From Siphonodentalium dalli (lineage: Eukaryota; Mollusca; Scaphopoda; Gadilida; Siphonodentaliidae): a stretch of 64,000 nt of DNA. This document shows positions 12,836-24,130 of this stretch, one piece after another. The stretch lies in the NCBI GenBank assembly GCA_032622095.1, contig CP136064.1:215340205-215404204 (forward strand), written 5' to 3'. The position numbers were made by a program, and so were the translations under genes. The notes below the pieces were generated by a model that saw only the letters and a program-made list of their open reading frames with translations, was not told where the DNA came from and did not search any database. Position 1 is the first letter of the stretch. Every line of letters begins with the position of its first letter.

Positions 12836-13850
12836 CCTGCAAATATTTTCTGAGCTGTTCCATATTGGGCACTAGAGTCCATATTTGACCGGTTACACCT
12901 GATAATTGTGCGACAGTACAGTCGCGTTACTTTATACATCAACATTGGTCATTATCACCCGACAAATTTATTTTGGTCTATCGTATCAACCCCTATTTTC
13001 TCCCGCGTAGCCTGACTAAGTGTCAACATTGGTCTTTATTGCTCCACTAATTTGTATCGTTTCATCGGTATGAATTCCATATCCAATTATCCACATATAA
13101 CCAACCCAACCTCTAATCCCGGTCCAATTTATTTATTTCTTTCATCGGTATAGTCATGTTACGTAATATTTTATCGCGTGATACTTGTACTTATATGTCT
13201 ATGGTATTACTATAGTATACCGTATACGTATATCAATTGCTATTCCTTTCTATATAATCCTGGTGGCATCTATAGACATAGAGATAATTTCAGACCCCCC
13301 CCCCCCCAATTTTATATCATTGCTGCTTTAGTACAGTCGCGATACATTACATGACAACATAGCTCCACTAATTTATGTCAGTTCATCGGTACAAACCCCT
13401 TTTTTTCCGAGTCCATATAACCAACCCAACATCTTATAGAAGTCCATAAATTACTATTCTGGCACTATATAGAGATGACTAAGATTCTGACACCCCCTAT
13501 TTTATAGCCTTGTTGCAATGTTCAGTAGAGTTGAGATGCATAATATGTCAACATTGGTCATTATCGCTCTATAAATTTATATCGGTTCAACCCTTAGTTC
13601 CCTGTATCGCCCACCCCTCCCTGAATTTATTTTTTCATTTGTATATAGTCTCGTTACGTACACATTTTATCCATTGTAACTTTTGCTTCCATGCGTCGAG
13701 TTCCGCTGCAGAGAATACAAAACTGACAACATTTTGAAATGTTAGCAGGTGTGCCAATACGGGTACATATAACTCTTAAGACTATCAGAACGGTTTGATT
13801 ATTTAATTACAACAAAGTCAATAATGCTCAATCATCGGTATCTGGGTTTC
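12836..13850. repeat. Degenerate repeats; no gene
   Basis: Phrases such as CAACATTGGTC, ATTATCGCTC, TTCATCGGTA and ACCAACCCAAC recur irregularly every 150 to 280 bp, indicating an eroded satellite. A poly-C run lies near 13296. No supported gene. Confidence 0.5.
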
Positions 13851-14700
13851 TCCTAGTTGTGTTTATCTTCCTGTCGTCTGCTCGGTTTAGGGTCTTCTTC
13901 CGTCTTCTTATGTTGGGCGTGTCTGCTTGTCTTCTACTCGGTTGAGTTCCGGTTGAGTTTGTCTTCCTGTCGTCTGCTCTTCTTCTTCCGTCGGCGCATC
14001 AGTGGGACGTTGTTAGAAATACAAGATCATAAATGCTACCTTGTATTTTCGTCCATGGCTCCAAACTGCTTTTCTACACGTCCGAGGATTCTTGGTGATC
14101 GCTGGAGTAGTTGGTTAGAACTGGTGTCGGTTCTCAATTCGTCTGCGTTCAAATACGGAGACGGTATTATTCCGGGTCGGTTCGCATTTCATGGTACGTC
14201 AATTGGGGCGTTCCTAGGTTAACCAGGCGGAGCAGTTTTCCTGTGTGTTCTTCAAACTCTGCTCCCTATCCATTACGCTGTGTTAGGTTTCAGTAGCTTT
14301 CCCTGGCGAAGTATCTAGTCTCGCTAATCCCAAGATCGGTCTGTTTACTCCCCAATTATCCACCCGTGTATGTGTCGGACATGGGTACTGCCTGGATGTC
14401 CGCTAATCTGTTTTTGATGTCCAGTATTTTGCAATCTAGGTGCAGCCGACAGTGGCGCTGATATGTGTGGTAATCTAGCGACCCCTGCGACTTAGAGATT
14501 GTCCGTCTTCTTCCCGGGTTGAAAGTTATGTCCCTGGGGTTGTCTTGGCACACAGGCTTCAAACTCATCTTATCCAAGAAAAACTCTGATTACATAAGAA
14601 ATTTGTGTATATGGTGTACGCGCATTTGTTGAGTTAAAAACCAAAGGTCCCAAGTCAATGTCCAAATCCCCAACACACTGTTGTGGGGTTTAACTCCATC
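13851..14700. other. Less AT-rich stretch without a recognised gene
   Basis: Base composition rises relative to the flanks, with repeated CTTCCTGTCGTCTGCTC near 13868 and 13962. A 73-codon minus-strand ORF (14356-14577) and a 121-codon plus-strand ORF (13857-14222) are open, but neither shows a motif I recognise. It could be an eroded element; no function is proposed. Confidence 0.35.
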
Positions 14701-14706
14701 TACATA

Positions 14707-14835
14707 CAGTAATGTCCAAAGTAATTGATCACTTAACCACAGCAAAATTATGGGTATTTTTTCATGATTTTAAATCCTGAAAAATTACCCATAATTATGC
14801 TGTAATTAAGTGGTCAATTACTTTGGCCATTACTG
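14707..14835. mobile_element. Hairpin MITE with TA duplication, tandem copy 1 of 3
   Basis: The element starts CAGTAATGTCCAAAGTAATT and ends with the inverse, ATTACTTTGGCCATTACTG, flanked by TA on both sides (14705-14706 and 14836-14837). CAGT ends plus a TA target fit the Tc1/mariner superfamily. The whole unit folds into one hairpin around ATTTTAAAT-like sequence. Confidence 0.85.
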
Positions 14836-14881
14836 TAACCAATATAAGGATTTGAGGTTTAATGATAACTCAATCCTCATA

Positions 14882-15010
14882 CAGTAATGTTCAAAGTAAT
14901 TGACCACTTAAGCACAGCAGAATAATGGGTAATTTATCAGGATTTTAAATGCTGAAAAAATACCCATAATTCTGCTGTGGTTAAGTGGTCAATTACTTTG
15001 GGCATTACTG
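14882..15010. mobile_element. Hairpin MITE, tandem copy 2 of 3
   Basis: Same length and structure as the copy at 14707-14835, exactly 175 bp downstream. It is separated by a 46-bp spacer with AACCAATATAAGGATTTGAG, and TA flanks are retained. Confidence 0.85.
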
Positions 15011-15056
15011 TAACCAATATAAGGATTTGAGGTTTAATGATAACTCAATCATCATA

Positions 15057-15185
15057 CAGTAATGTTCAAAGTAATTGACCACTTAACCAGAGCAGAATTA
15101 TTTGTAATTTTTCAGGATTTTAAATCCTGAAAAATTACCAATAAGTCTGATGTGGTTAAGTGGTCAATTACTTTGGGCATTACTG
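15057..15185. mobile_element. Hairpin MITE, tandem copy 3 of 3
   Basis: A third 129-bp copy at the same 175-bp spacing, followed by one more spacer copy (AACCAATATAAGGATGTGCG). The spacer repeats with the element, so the array arose by tandem duplication rather than by three insertions. Confidence 0.85.
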
Positions 15186-15187
15186 TA

Positions 15188-15935
15188 ACCAATATAAGGA
15201 TGTGCGGTTTAATGAGAACTCCATCCACATAACTAATAAATATGTGTGAAAAATAAAACAAAACAAAATAAATTCCATGATGGCGTCCAATATGGACTGC
15301 CTAATTCTGCTCCAAAACATGTATATTGAATATATGGATGTTTATTGGGGGAAACCGATTATTTCAATGATATTTTCATTAACTGGGATCCAAAACCCGA
15401 CTTACGGGAGCGTGCTTCGCGCGCGACTGTATCTTAAGCATATGTGCATATCTAATAAGCCAACAATTGGAATCCCAACAGAAGATTGGCGTGGGTCCCT
15501 TGTGCGATCTGTCCATCGAAAACTATTTAGACATCTCAAGACACGTAAGACCCAATAACTTAATATACAGAATAGATACATCTATTGCCTGAGTGACTAA
15601 TATTTATATTTGTTACAATGAGGTCAAATAGTTGCGAAGCCAGCACCACAATTCTTTGCCTCCATAGTAAATCTTAAAACAACTTCTAAAGAATTATTAA
15701 TTTACCTTATATTTGGTATGGAGCGTCCTTGGTTTACAGGAGTTCAGATTTGTTAACATCACGTCACCAAGTTAATTACTTGCGAAGCCACAGCCATAAC
15801 TATTTCCCTCCATAGTAATTCTCAAAACAACTTCTTAAGAACAATTGACCAGGTCAGTCGCGCAATTATTGGAAGAGCCACGGTCAATCATTTAAAAAAA
15901 AAAAAAATTTACATTTAAATTATTGCTTTATTTAA
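15188..15935. other. Gene-free; short direct duplication inside
   Basis: A diverged duplication (TTGCGAAGCCA .. CTCCATAGTAA .. CAACTTCT) occurs at about 15633 and 15780. The 93-codon ORF at 15277-15558 has no recognisable motif. An A-rich run lies near 15893. Confidence 0.45.
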
Positions 15936-16415
15936 AGGTACTCAACCCGTAAAGAGGGTCCCCATCTCAACAGATTCCAACAACAACAATCCGATCAGAG
16001 GGTCCTATATTACTATTTCTTTGGCTTTGGGGGTAAAAAATATTTGATTCGAGTCGAGGAACCCATCAAACAAAGCTCAGAGTCATTAGATATTGATTTT
16101 TGAAAATTCTTATGTTCTCGAGATGAGTACTTATAACTGCCGTCAATTTGGTAACATGCTCGAGATTTTACGCCAAAATTCTATTCAAACAGACAAGGAT
16201 GGATAACTCTATAATCAAGTGGGTAATAATAACGAATTTTTTACTATCTTCTGGGCCAGAAAGAATTCCCGATAATGAAAAATAATAGATTTCTAAAATC
16301 GATATCTAACAAATCTGAGCTTTGATGGGTGACTTCCTCGACTCGAATCAAATATTTTTGACCCCCGAAGCCATTGAAATAGTAATTGAGAGGAGTTTTA
16401 TCGGGTTGAGTACCT
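15936..16415 (+). mobile_element. TTAA MITE, family AGGTACTCAACCCG, copy 1
   Basis: The 480-bp non-coding element has terminal inverted repeats AGGTACTCAACCCG / CGGGTTGAGTACCT and is flanked by TTAA at 15932-15935 and 16416-16419. Inner sub-terminal repeats (CGAGTCGAGGAACCCATCAA, inverted near 16326) extend the symmetry. The TTAA target fits Kolobok or piggyBac. The AGG start argues, weakly, for Kolobok. Confidence 0.9.
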
Positions 16416-16601
16416 TTAACCAAAAAAAAAAAATTAAATGAGAAAATTAACTTTTACTACTTGCTAAATTTTATCTTTTAATTATTTCATTTAAATTTTA
16501 GTATTTACAGTATACTAAGTCCAAGTCTTTATAATCTGTTGAGTGACCCCACAGTCGTTTACTTGCTTTGTTAGTAACAATTTGAGGGATTACTTGTTTA
16601 A

Positions 16602-17070
16602 AGGTACTCAACCCGTAAAGAGGGTCCCCATCTCAACAGATTCCAACAACAACAATCCGATCAGAGGGTCCTATATTACTATTTCTTTGGCTTTGGGGGT
16701 AAAAAATATTTGATTCGAGTCGAGGAACCCATCAAACAAAGCTCAGAGTTATTAGATATTGATTTTTCAAATTTGTTATGTTCTCGAGATGAGTACCAAT
16801 AACTGCCGTAATCTGCTCTGGATGTGTACCTCAAATCTATTCAAACAGACAAGGATGAATAACTCTAAAATTAAGTGGTAATTTTAACGCAATTTTTAAT
16901 GAGTTCTGGGCCAGATAGTATTCCCGATAATGAAAAATAATAGATTTATAAAATCGATATCTAACAAATCTGAGCTTTGATGGGTGACTTCCTCGACTCG
17001 AATCAAATATTTTTGACCCCCGAAGCCATTGAAATAGTAATTGAGAGGAGTTTTATCGGGTTGAGTACCT
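16602..17070 (+). mobile_element. TTAA MITE, family AGGTACTCAACCCG, copy 2
   Basis: This 469-bp copy is in the same orientation as the one at 15936-16415 and only 186 bp away. It has the same ends and TTAA flanks (16598-16601, 17071-17074). Internal indels relative to copy 1, for example near 16800, show the two copies have diverged. Confidence 0.9.
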
Positions 17071-17467
17071 TTAAACGCAATTGTTATCAAAATATTTTAT
17101 GTATTTTTTATAATTTCTATTTATATGTAATACTATAATCTTGGTGGCGTTACCATTTCTGACTATGTTTTCTTGTTACCCTGATGAGCCTGAACACTCA
17201 GTAACCATCTACTTCTCCCCGGGGACAGGGGAGGTACAGCCACAATGAAGCTAGCATATTGACAATATCTTTCACTGCGCATAATCAGGTACCCTTTCCA
17301 ATGCATGAGTGGTGCGAAACAGACATAGTACGAGCGACCTTGCTCAATGGTCTCAACATTGAACAGCGTACTGCACCCCCCCCCCCCCATTTGAACCAGG
17401 TCAAACTCCCCAAAGTTACCAATTGCAACCCCTTTAGATTAAATTTTCAAAAGGCACGTCACAGTTT
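17071..17467. other. Gene-free; short segment shared with 25.7 kb
   Basis: ATCTTGGTGGCGTTACCATT and about 25 further bases (17136-17180) recur at 25667-25711, so part of this stretch is a dispersed repeat. A short poly-C run lies near 17377. No supported gene. Confidence 0.45.
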
Positions 17468-19887
17468 AACGAGAGGCCGATCACGACCGGCAGATGTTAA
17501 CCCATCACTTGGCGATAGTAAATTACTATGATCGGAATCATAAATGAGAGTTTTGGTGTTGAATTATAGAGTATACTGTTATGTACTATTATATACAAAT
17601 GCACATAACACAATTATTGGAATCTATGGGCCACTCGCATTTATATAAGGGAATGCACTGGTACATGATCTGTAATGCTGCACCACCACAGCCTCGGGTT
17701 AAATGTGAAAGGTGACCTGGACATGGAATACTTGGGTTAAGAGAGTCCAATTCAAGTTTACAATGATAAGGTGTCAAATTCTACCAACAATATAGATAAA
17801 GATAAGTCACTTCACTGCTGACCCATTAATATCAAGTATATAGCAGAGCTGTCAACAAATCACAGCAATTGTTTATGTTGAAAGCTGGCATCTCTATTAA
17901 ACCAACAACATTTATAATGACCTCAGACCATATGTAGAGTGATATCTTCAGGTGCAAGGCAGCAAAGATGTTCGAGTCTACTGTTAATATCATGTGATGT
18001 GTATTGTTGAATCTTTATTTTAAATTAGATAGCATAGCTTTGTTTATCAGATTATCTGCACATTGGCATAAGAGACATCAGAAAATAATATAGCTTTATC
18101 AATAGCTAAGTAGTCCAAAGTCATGGGATGGAATTGGTGAATTGGATTTTCTAGAAAAGAGTCAAACGGTTACCATCTCGCCAAAGCTCGCCTTCAACAA
18201 TGTTACCTGGATATTAAGAATTGGATGGAACTAAATAAACTCAAACTTAACGATGATAAGTCAGGATTTCTTGTGATAGGATCTCGATATTCGTTTAAAG
18301 TGTTGTCAGAGACTGTAAATGGACAAGCAGACGCCAAATTTCAAATTCAGCTTGCTGACTCTATAATTGACTCAAGTTCGGAAATTCGAAACCTGGGCTC
18401 CTATTTTGATAATACTATGTCGATGACCGTGACAGTTAACAATTTGTTGAAGTCGTGTTATTTTCACCTAAGGTGCCTAAGGTGAGTTAAATGTCATTTG
18501 AGCCCGAAGGCGATAAAGCATGCTGTTCTTACTTTAGTGGTAGCGCGCGTGGCCAGTCTCAACTCACTTCTTACAAATTTGACAAAAGGGAACATTAAAA
18601 GAATCAACCTGTTATTGAATAACTGTGCTCGGCTTATTGGGAACGTTTCGAAGTTTGACCACATAACACGAGTTCTAATTCATAATCACATAATGACGTT
18701 CGAATTCAGGATGCAGTTTAAATGTGCTGTGATCGTTTTTAAATCCCTCAGAAAACAAGTACCGTCATACATAACAGACATGTTTATCCTGAAATCGTGT
18801 GACAGAGTTACCCGTTCAAGTGCGTGTGGTCTAGACCTAACCAACATCAGGAAACCAGACGGACGTTATGGTGAAAAATGCTTTCAACAGACATCTATCC
18901 AGATTTGGAATGGACTACCGTTAAAGATTAGACGTTCAAAAACAACCTCCGAATTTAAGAAAAAACTGAAAACCCATCTTTTCAAAAAATGTTTCAATTT
19001 ATAGATCGTTATTTTTGGAAATCTTATTGCAGTTGTTATTTCAATACACACCGTTGTTAAAGTTTAATTTATTCTTTTATCTTAATTTTTTTTATAAATG
19101 AAACTTTTCATTTTTCTTACTGAAATGTCAATTTTCTTTAGCTTTAATTTTACAGTAATTTTCGTTAAATTTAATTTTAAATAATTTTTTTTCTTAACAT
19201 AGTTAAGTTTTTATTTTTTCTTAATCTATCTTTACAAAATTGTATTTAATAGTAGTAGGCCTATTGTTTGTATTTTTATAGTTTTATGTGTTTTTATTGT
19301 ATTTACTTGTAAAGCGCATTGGAACATTATGTAGAATGCGTTTCTTAAATGTTAATAAATAAAAAAAAATGTCGCTCCAAACAAATTTACCAGTACATAA
19401 CAAGATTTTGGACCGATTTAAACAAATTTGGTGTGGTGACTCAGGGTACTCTTGGCAGAGTTATAATGGTGTTAGTTTTTCAAATTTTTGTTAACTTCAA
19501 CAATTTTTTTTAAATTATTTAAATAAACAATATTTTATTGTATATATTTATCATTTATTTATTTAATTATTTTTGTTGTTGTTAAATTGAGCAAGGAATT
19601 CAATCTAATTTAATGTTTAATTTTTTTAAGAGTGAATATTTTTTAGAAAAAGGGCCATAACTTAAGTTAAAAATAGTCCGATCAAACCCATATTCGAACT
19701 CGATCTGTCTTTTGTGCTGAGAAATTCATATACAAAATTTGGTTCCGATAAGATAGAAAATATTTGAGTTATCGCACCATGCGTAAAGTGTCTACGGACG
19801 GACATACGGACGGACGGACGCACGCACGACGAGTGGTCAACCCGGACAACGACACTATATTTACCATACAATGGTATGGGTAAACAT
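17468..19887 (+). mobile_element. Helitron-like tandem-core element, copy 1 (interrupted)
   Basis: The left end is AACGAGAGGCCGATCACGAC plus CGGCAGATGTTAACCCAT, a hairpin-forming sequence. The right end is CCGGACAACGACACTAT followed by TTTACCATACAATGGTATGG GTAAACAT, also a hairpin, preceded by GGAC-type microsatellite. Core units contain GGCCATAACT, GATCAAACCCATATTCGAAC and AAATTTGGTTCCGAT. Other copies lie at 20986, 45782 and 61004. It is non-coding except for a LINE fragment inserted at about 18148-19370. The Helitron/Helentron assignment is an inference from structure; related 'pearl' elements are known in bivalves. Confidence 0.75.
18148..19370 (+). pseudogene. 5'-truncated CR1/L2/jockey-like LINE 3' fragment inside the Helitron-like element
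   Basis: The reading frame at 18225-18485 continues in the same frame to 19004, broken by one TGA at 18483-18485. It encodes the end of a reverse transcriptase region (WMELNKLKLNDDKSGFLVIG) and the conserved C-terminal tail of such LINEs: RLIGNVSKFDHITRVL, PSYITDMF, and IWNGLPLKIRRSKTTSEFKK with THLFKK. Upstream catalytic parts are absent. It ends near 19370 in AATAAATAAAAAAAAA, a LINE-type tail. Comparison with the uninterrupted Helitron-like copy near 46375-46400 shows the insertion site. Non-functional. Confidence 0.85.
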
Positions 19888-19973
19888 AAAAACTGATTAT
19901 TAGTCTTGGTTCGCCTCGTTTTGAAATCGGAACCTGAAAACTGTAAAAATCCTAGCATCTATATAGAGGTCAT

Positions 19974-20043
19974 TCTGATTAAAACCATACTCAGAATCTA
20001 ACGATATCAATATCGTTAGATTCTGAGTATGGTTTTAATCAGA
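19974..20043. repeat. Perfect palindrome, 34-bp arms, 2-nt loop
   Basis: TCTGATTAAAACCATACTCA GAATCTAACGATAT is followed by CA and then its exact reverse complement. A TATAGAGGTC direct repeat lies on each side (near 19961 and 20047). Confidence 0.95.
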
Positions 20044-20099
20044 CTGTATAGAGGTCTAATAACTTAAGGCAATTTCGGACCTAGATTTTAAAAATTGAT

Positions 20100-20540
20100 T
20101 AGCAGTTTTTGACTGGCCATGCACTGGGTGGGAGGGGGGTGCGCGGACCAAGACCCCTCAGCCAGTGGGAGAACATTTTGAAATCTGAACCTGAAACTGC
20201 AAAATCTTAGCAACTAGACTGATACCAATCTCTCCTAGTGTTGGAAATTTACGACATGAGGCCATCTGGTTGGGAAATTTCCAATATGGTCATTCAGATC
20301 AAAATGTTCACCAAAAATATATTAATATCGTGTCTAAAAACAATAAATTCCCCAAAATAACTCGTTAGAAAATCAAATTACGATAACAATTTCAACCCAC
20401 ATGTGGTTGGTGTGAAATTTGCAACTACTGTTGTGGCAGGTATGAAATTTCCAACTGTTGAAATTTTTTACCAAAGTTGGTGGGGGTGCGACACACCCAA
20501 CCCCCTATCACCACGTCCGGGTGGGGGTGACAGGAAGTTA
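20100..20540. repeat. Dispersed repeat with GGAAATTTCCAAC-type motifs
   Basis: Motifs such as GTTGGAAATTT, GAAATTTCCAACTGTTG and CAAAGTTGGTGGGGGTG recur here and at about 31.93-32.26, 51.0-51.75 and 59.06-59.33 kb. This is a non-coding interspersed family with unknown termini. Confidence 0.55.
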
Positions 20541-20985
20541 AAGTTTTAATGAATCTCAGTCATTTCGTTAATGAGTAATCTGGATCTTAGTCACACAAGG
20601 ACCCTCCACCCAAATATAGGCTAAATAGGCTTGATGGTTATTGAAAAAAGTCGTTTTAAGAATTACTATAAAAGGAAATAGTTATGTCCCTGACTGAGGG
20701 TGACTCCGCCCCTTTTGAATTTTTTTCCACACCAAATATGACCTCTATTCGGACTTGTAGTTTTGGAGATGTTGACGGACGGACGGACGATGTGTGAAGA
20801 GTGACGACTTTTGCTCCACCTGAGACGGGAGGGGGGGGGTAAAAAGTGCATCCACAAGGTTGATTCCCCCTCCCCCCCAATTTTGGGACCCGTAATTTGT
20901 ATCCATCACATTATTAATACCCACCCTATCCACCTCCAAATTCGGTCCATTTAAGCGTCCGCCTCCCATCCCAGTCAGGTTTTGT
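20541..20985. other. No gene; G/C homopolymer tracts
   Basis: Poly-G (near 20831) and poly-C (near 20870) tracts and GGACGGACGG near 20774 mark decayed repeat sequence. Several overlapping ORFs arise from these tracts and are not supported. Confidence 0.45.
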
Positions 20986-22338
20986 ATGTGTACCCATACC
21001 ATAGTGGTCCGGATTGACCACTCGTCGTTCGTTCGTTCGTCCGTCCGTCCGTCTGTATGTCCGTAGACACTTTACGCATGGTGCGATAACTCGAACATTT
21101 TCTAACTGATCAGAACCAAATTTTGTATATGAGTTTCTCCGACCAAAATACAGATCGAGTTCGAATATGGGTTTGATCCGAGTTTTTTTTTTACGGAGTT
21201 ATGGCCCTTTTTCGACTTAGAATTCACGGATGCCACGATAACTAATACAAAATTTATCTTCTCAGAACCAAATTTGGTGTGTGAGTTTCTCCACCTAAAA
21301 TACAGGTCGAGTTCGAATATGGGTTTGATCAGATTATTTTACAGATTATATTGACATATAATTCATGCATGCTTCGATAAATCAACCAGTTTTCATCTGA
21401 TAGGAACCAAATTTGGTATGTGAGTTTCTCAACTCAAAATACAGAACGAGTTTGAATATGGGTTAGATCCTGTCTTTTATACCAGAATTATGGCCCCTTT
21501 TTAACTAAGAATTGAACAGATTTGAGATTTTGATGCTTACAATATATAACCATAGCAGCTTACAATTAATTACATGTGATATCAGTTAGCTCTAAGAGAG
21601 AGACAAGAGTAAACCTGTATTATGGGAATTAGAGTAATTTTTAGCCATCATATGTTCAGCACAGCAGTGAAAGGTGTAACCCATTCATGAATTGGAATAG
21701 TCTACTGTTCATTTGCAGGGATGTTCTCATAATTTGAGCAGACAGAGAGAACCGCATTTAGTAGCACCATTTTTATAAAGTTACACAGTCCTATAATGAT
21801 ATCTGATACTCACTGCTGCACATATAAAATGAATTTAATAGCCATATGTTGTTTATTGCATTACCATAGTGTGTGGACAGTGTTGGCCCACGGTTTATCA
21901 ACTCCCATATAGCTATCTGGTTTATCCTATCAATGCAGTATTCAAGTGACATACCTGGTACAGTCACCTAGTTTTATAGAGTTAAAATTGTTAACCCTGG
22001 TAATAACTGTTATGCTTTTGTATATTTTTCATGTAATCATTCTCCTATTATATCCCTTTCACTTGTATGGATTTTTGTAATTAAAATGAACCCTTCTCAA
22101 CATTCCTGATACTTAGTAGAAATACCTTTCATCTGATATATCTCATTTTATTGAGATGTATGTAAATTTGGTATGTGAGTTTCTCAGCCCAAAATACAGA
22201 CATAGTTCTAATTTGGGTTTGATTCATTTTTTTTAAACGGAGTTATGGCTTATGGATTTTCGCGTCCGAACTGAAAATAGCTATCACTATCGCCAAGGTA
22301 TGGGTTAAACATCTGCCGATCGTGATCGGCCTCTCGTT
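20986..22338 (-). mobile_element. Helitron-like tandem-core element, copy 2 (minus strand)
   Basis: The right end lies at the low coordinate (TGTACCCATACCATAGTGG then TCCGGATTGACCACTCGTCG, followed by TTCG/GTCC repeats). The left end is at 22302-22338 as the reverse complement of AACGAGAGGCCGATCACGAT. The cores read in reverse relative to 17468. The terminal hairpin at 20987 has lost part of one arm. Confidence 0.75.
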
Positions 22339-22409
22339 TTATTTGTATGTCCCATATGCAGTGTCCTCAGATGTCCTATGGGAAAATATGCACCTTTTAT
22401 ATCGTTTAA

Positions 22410-22872
22410 AGGCCCACTTAATTTCCGAGTCACCGATGTTTTTTTATAGTGACTTGAAATAAGGTTTTAAAAACAATCTATGCCATAAAATATGATTAAA
22501 ATACATTAATTCGTCACCATTTGAAACGTCTGTGTCCCAGAATATGCCCATAGAGAAATAGAAAACAGCTGAAATCATAGGAAGATTATCCCCGGTTTGG
22601 CTCCCAGAATGCAACATAATTCAAACTAAAGATGTATATTCAATGGAGGTATATATATTTAAAATATAGAGTTATTCCCCCTTCATTGAAAATAACACAC
22701 TTTTTACTACAATCTAGATGACAAAAGCACGTCGGTAACTCAAATGTGTTCACAGTTTATTACAACGGATAAGTTTATAATACAATGTTTTGGAGCTTCC
22801 TATTTCAAATGGTATATAATATGGCATATATTTTATATATGTGATCTGGGGGTTCGAAAATTAAGTGGGCCT
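22410..22872 (+). mobile_element. TTAA MITE, family AGGCCCACTTAAT, copy 1
   Basis: The 463-bp non-coding element runs from AGGCCCACTTAATTTCCGA to TTCGAAAATTAAGTGGGCCT, with TTAA at 22406-22409 and 22873-22876. Internal landmarks: AACAATCTATGCCATAAAAT, CAGAATGCAACA and ATGGTATATAATATGGCATA. Confidence 0.9.
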
Positions 22873-23115
22873 TTAAATTACTCCCACTCTTCCAGAGATT
22901 TTCAACATGTATATGTTGATTATCCTACAAAATATCGTACACTGGACAACTGCAGTGGACGGATTTCTCGATCTGGCCCAGTCTGGTCTTAAATAATTTA
23001 AGTGCACAAGGCCATTCAAACAAAACTTTCGCGGTTCGAAAAATTATCTTAACTCGTCCTGCATCGTTAAGGATATCTGAGAAGATCTGAGTATATGCAG
23101 TTATGTTTATCATCA

Positions 23116-23762
23116 GACAGAGGCGGACTGGGCCAAAAAACTGGCCCGGGAAATTAATATAATGCCGGCCCATCTGCACCCCCCCCCCTTGAATCAGAAT
23201 CTGAACTGTCCACCTTGGGAAATTCCAACTGCACCCCCCCCCCCTCCAATCAGAATCCGACCAAATACATGTTCTTGCATAATTCCATTTGCACACCCCT
23301 TGCACCTCAGTGCTGTGGCCTAATATCCTATATAATCATAAACCATGGTTCTATATATTCCCGGTATGAGACCATTTTCAGATATTATTACCTGAAAAAT
23401 TGCATAAATTCTAACATCTAGGCTAGCGGTCTAACTCCAGACAAATGCACACGGCTACGGACAAGAGACCAGGACACACCGGGCTGTCCATGGTTGTTTG
23501 GCACAGGGTGAGAAAATTTTGAAAACTATACAAGAAAATCAAAATGTGTTCGAAATTTTTTTGGATTTACAGCTGGGAGTTACCGTTAAAATCTCGAGAT
23601 TAACGGGGACTTTACGTGGTGTTATATGATGCTGACAAATTCATTTAATGACATTTGCGGCCCAACCACATATACCCCCCCCCCCCCCCCCCCCCCCCAC
23701 CCAAGGCCTCCGGCCCATCGGGAATTTTTTCCGGTCTCCCGATCGGCCAACCCGCCTCTGTC
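23116..23762. mobile_element. Non-autonomous TIR element with 4-bp flanking repeat
   Basis: It begins GACAGAGGCGGACTGGGCC and ends GGCCAACCCGCCTCTGTC, imperfect inverted repeats with an identical outer 11 bp. ATCA flanks both sides (23112-23115 and 23763-23766). Poly-C tracts near 23180, 23237 and 23675 are internal. The superfamily is not assigned, and the ATCA flanks could be chance. Confidence 0.6.
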
Positions 23763-23799
23763 ATCAGGGACGACATTCCCCATAATACAACAGTTTCAT

Positions 23800-24130
23800 T
23801 CAGTTTCATTACGCCACAAGGTGGTGTACGTTGTTTTACAGATTTTGGTATTCTGTGGTCGACTGGGCGAAGACATTGTGTGAGAATTTTTTTTTTTACC
23901 TTACTCAATCGTACCGATAGAATCACGTAGATGCTGAAATTGTAAAGTTAACGCCACCGGTGTATAATATGTTTTTGAAAATATGACTCGATCGTATCGA
24001 TAGAGTCATGACAGGCTGAAATTGTAAACTTAAAGTCGCCGGTGTAATAACATGTTGTTGAAAATATAAATAATCTGATAGCCTGAAAATAATGTATAAC
24101 CCATTGGTGTAGTGAAGTGAATTATGGGTA
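23800..24130. repeat. Third copy of the 11.4-kb repeat unit
   Basis: CGCCACAAGGTGGTGTACG .. CTCAATCGTACCGATAGAAT CACGTAGATGC .. GTAAAGTTAACGCCACCGGT follows the same order as 11340-11650, so the dispersed unit is longer than the 245-bp tandem core. Confidence 0.75.

Noticed and set aside
14356-14577. 73-codon minus-strand ORF as a gag or transposase fragment
   Set aside because: The base composition is different from the flanks, but no motif supports a family.
23626-23930. Proline- or glycine-rich ORFs on both strands
   Set aside because: They come from a poly-C tract inside a non-coding element.
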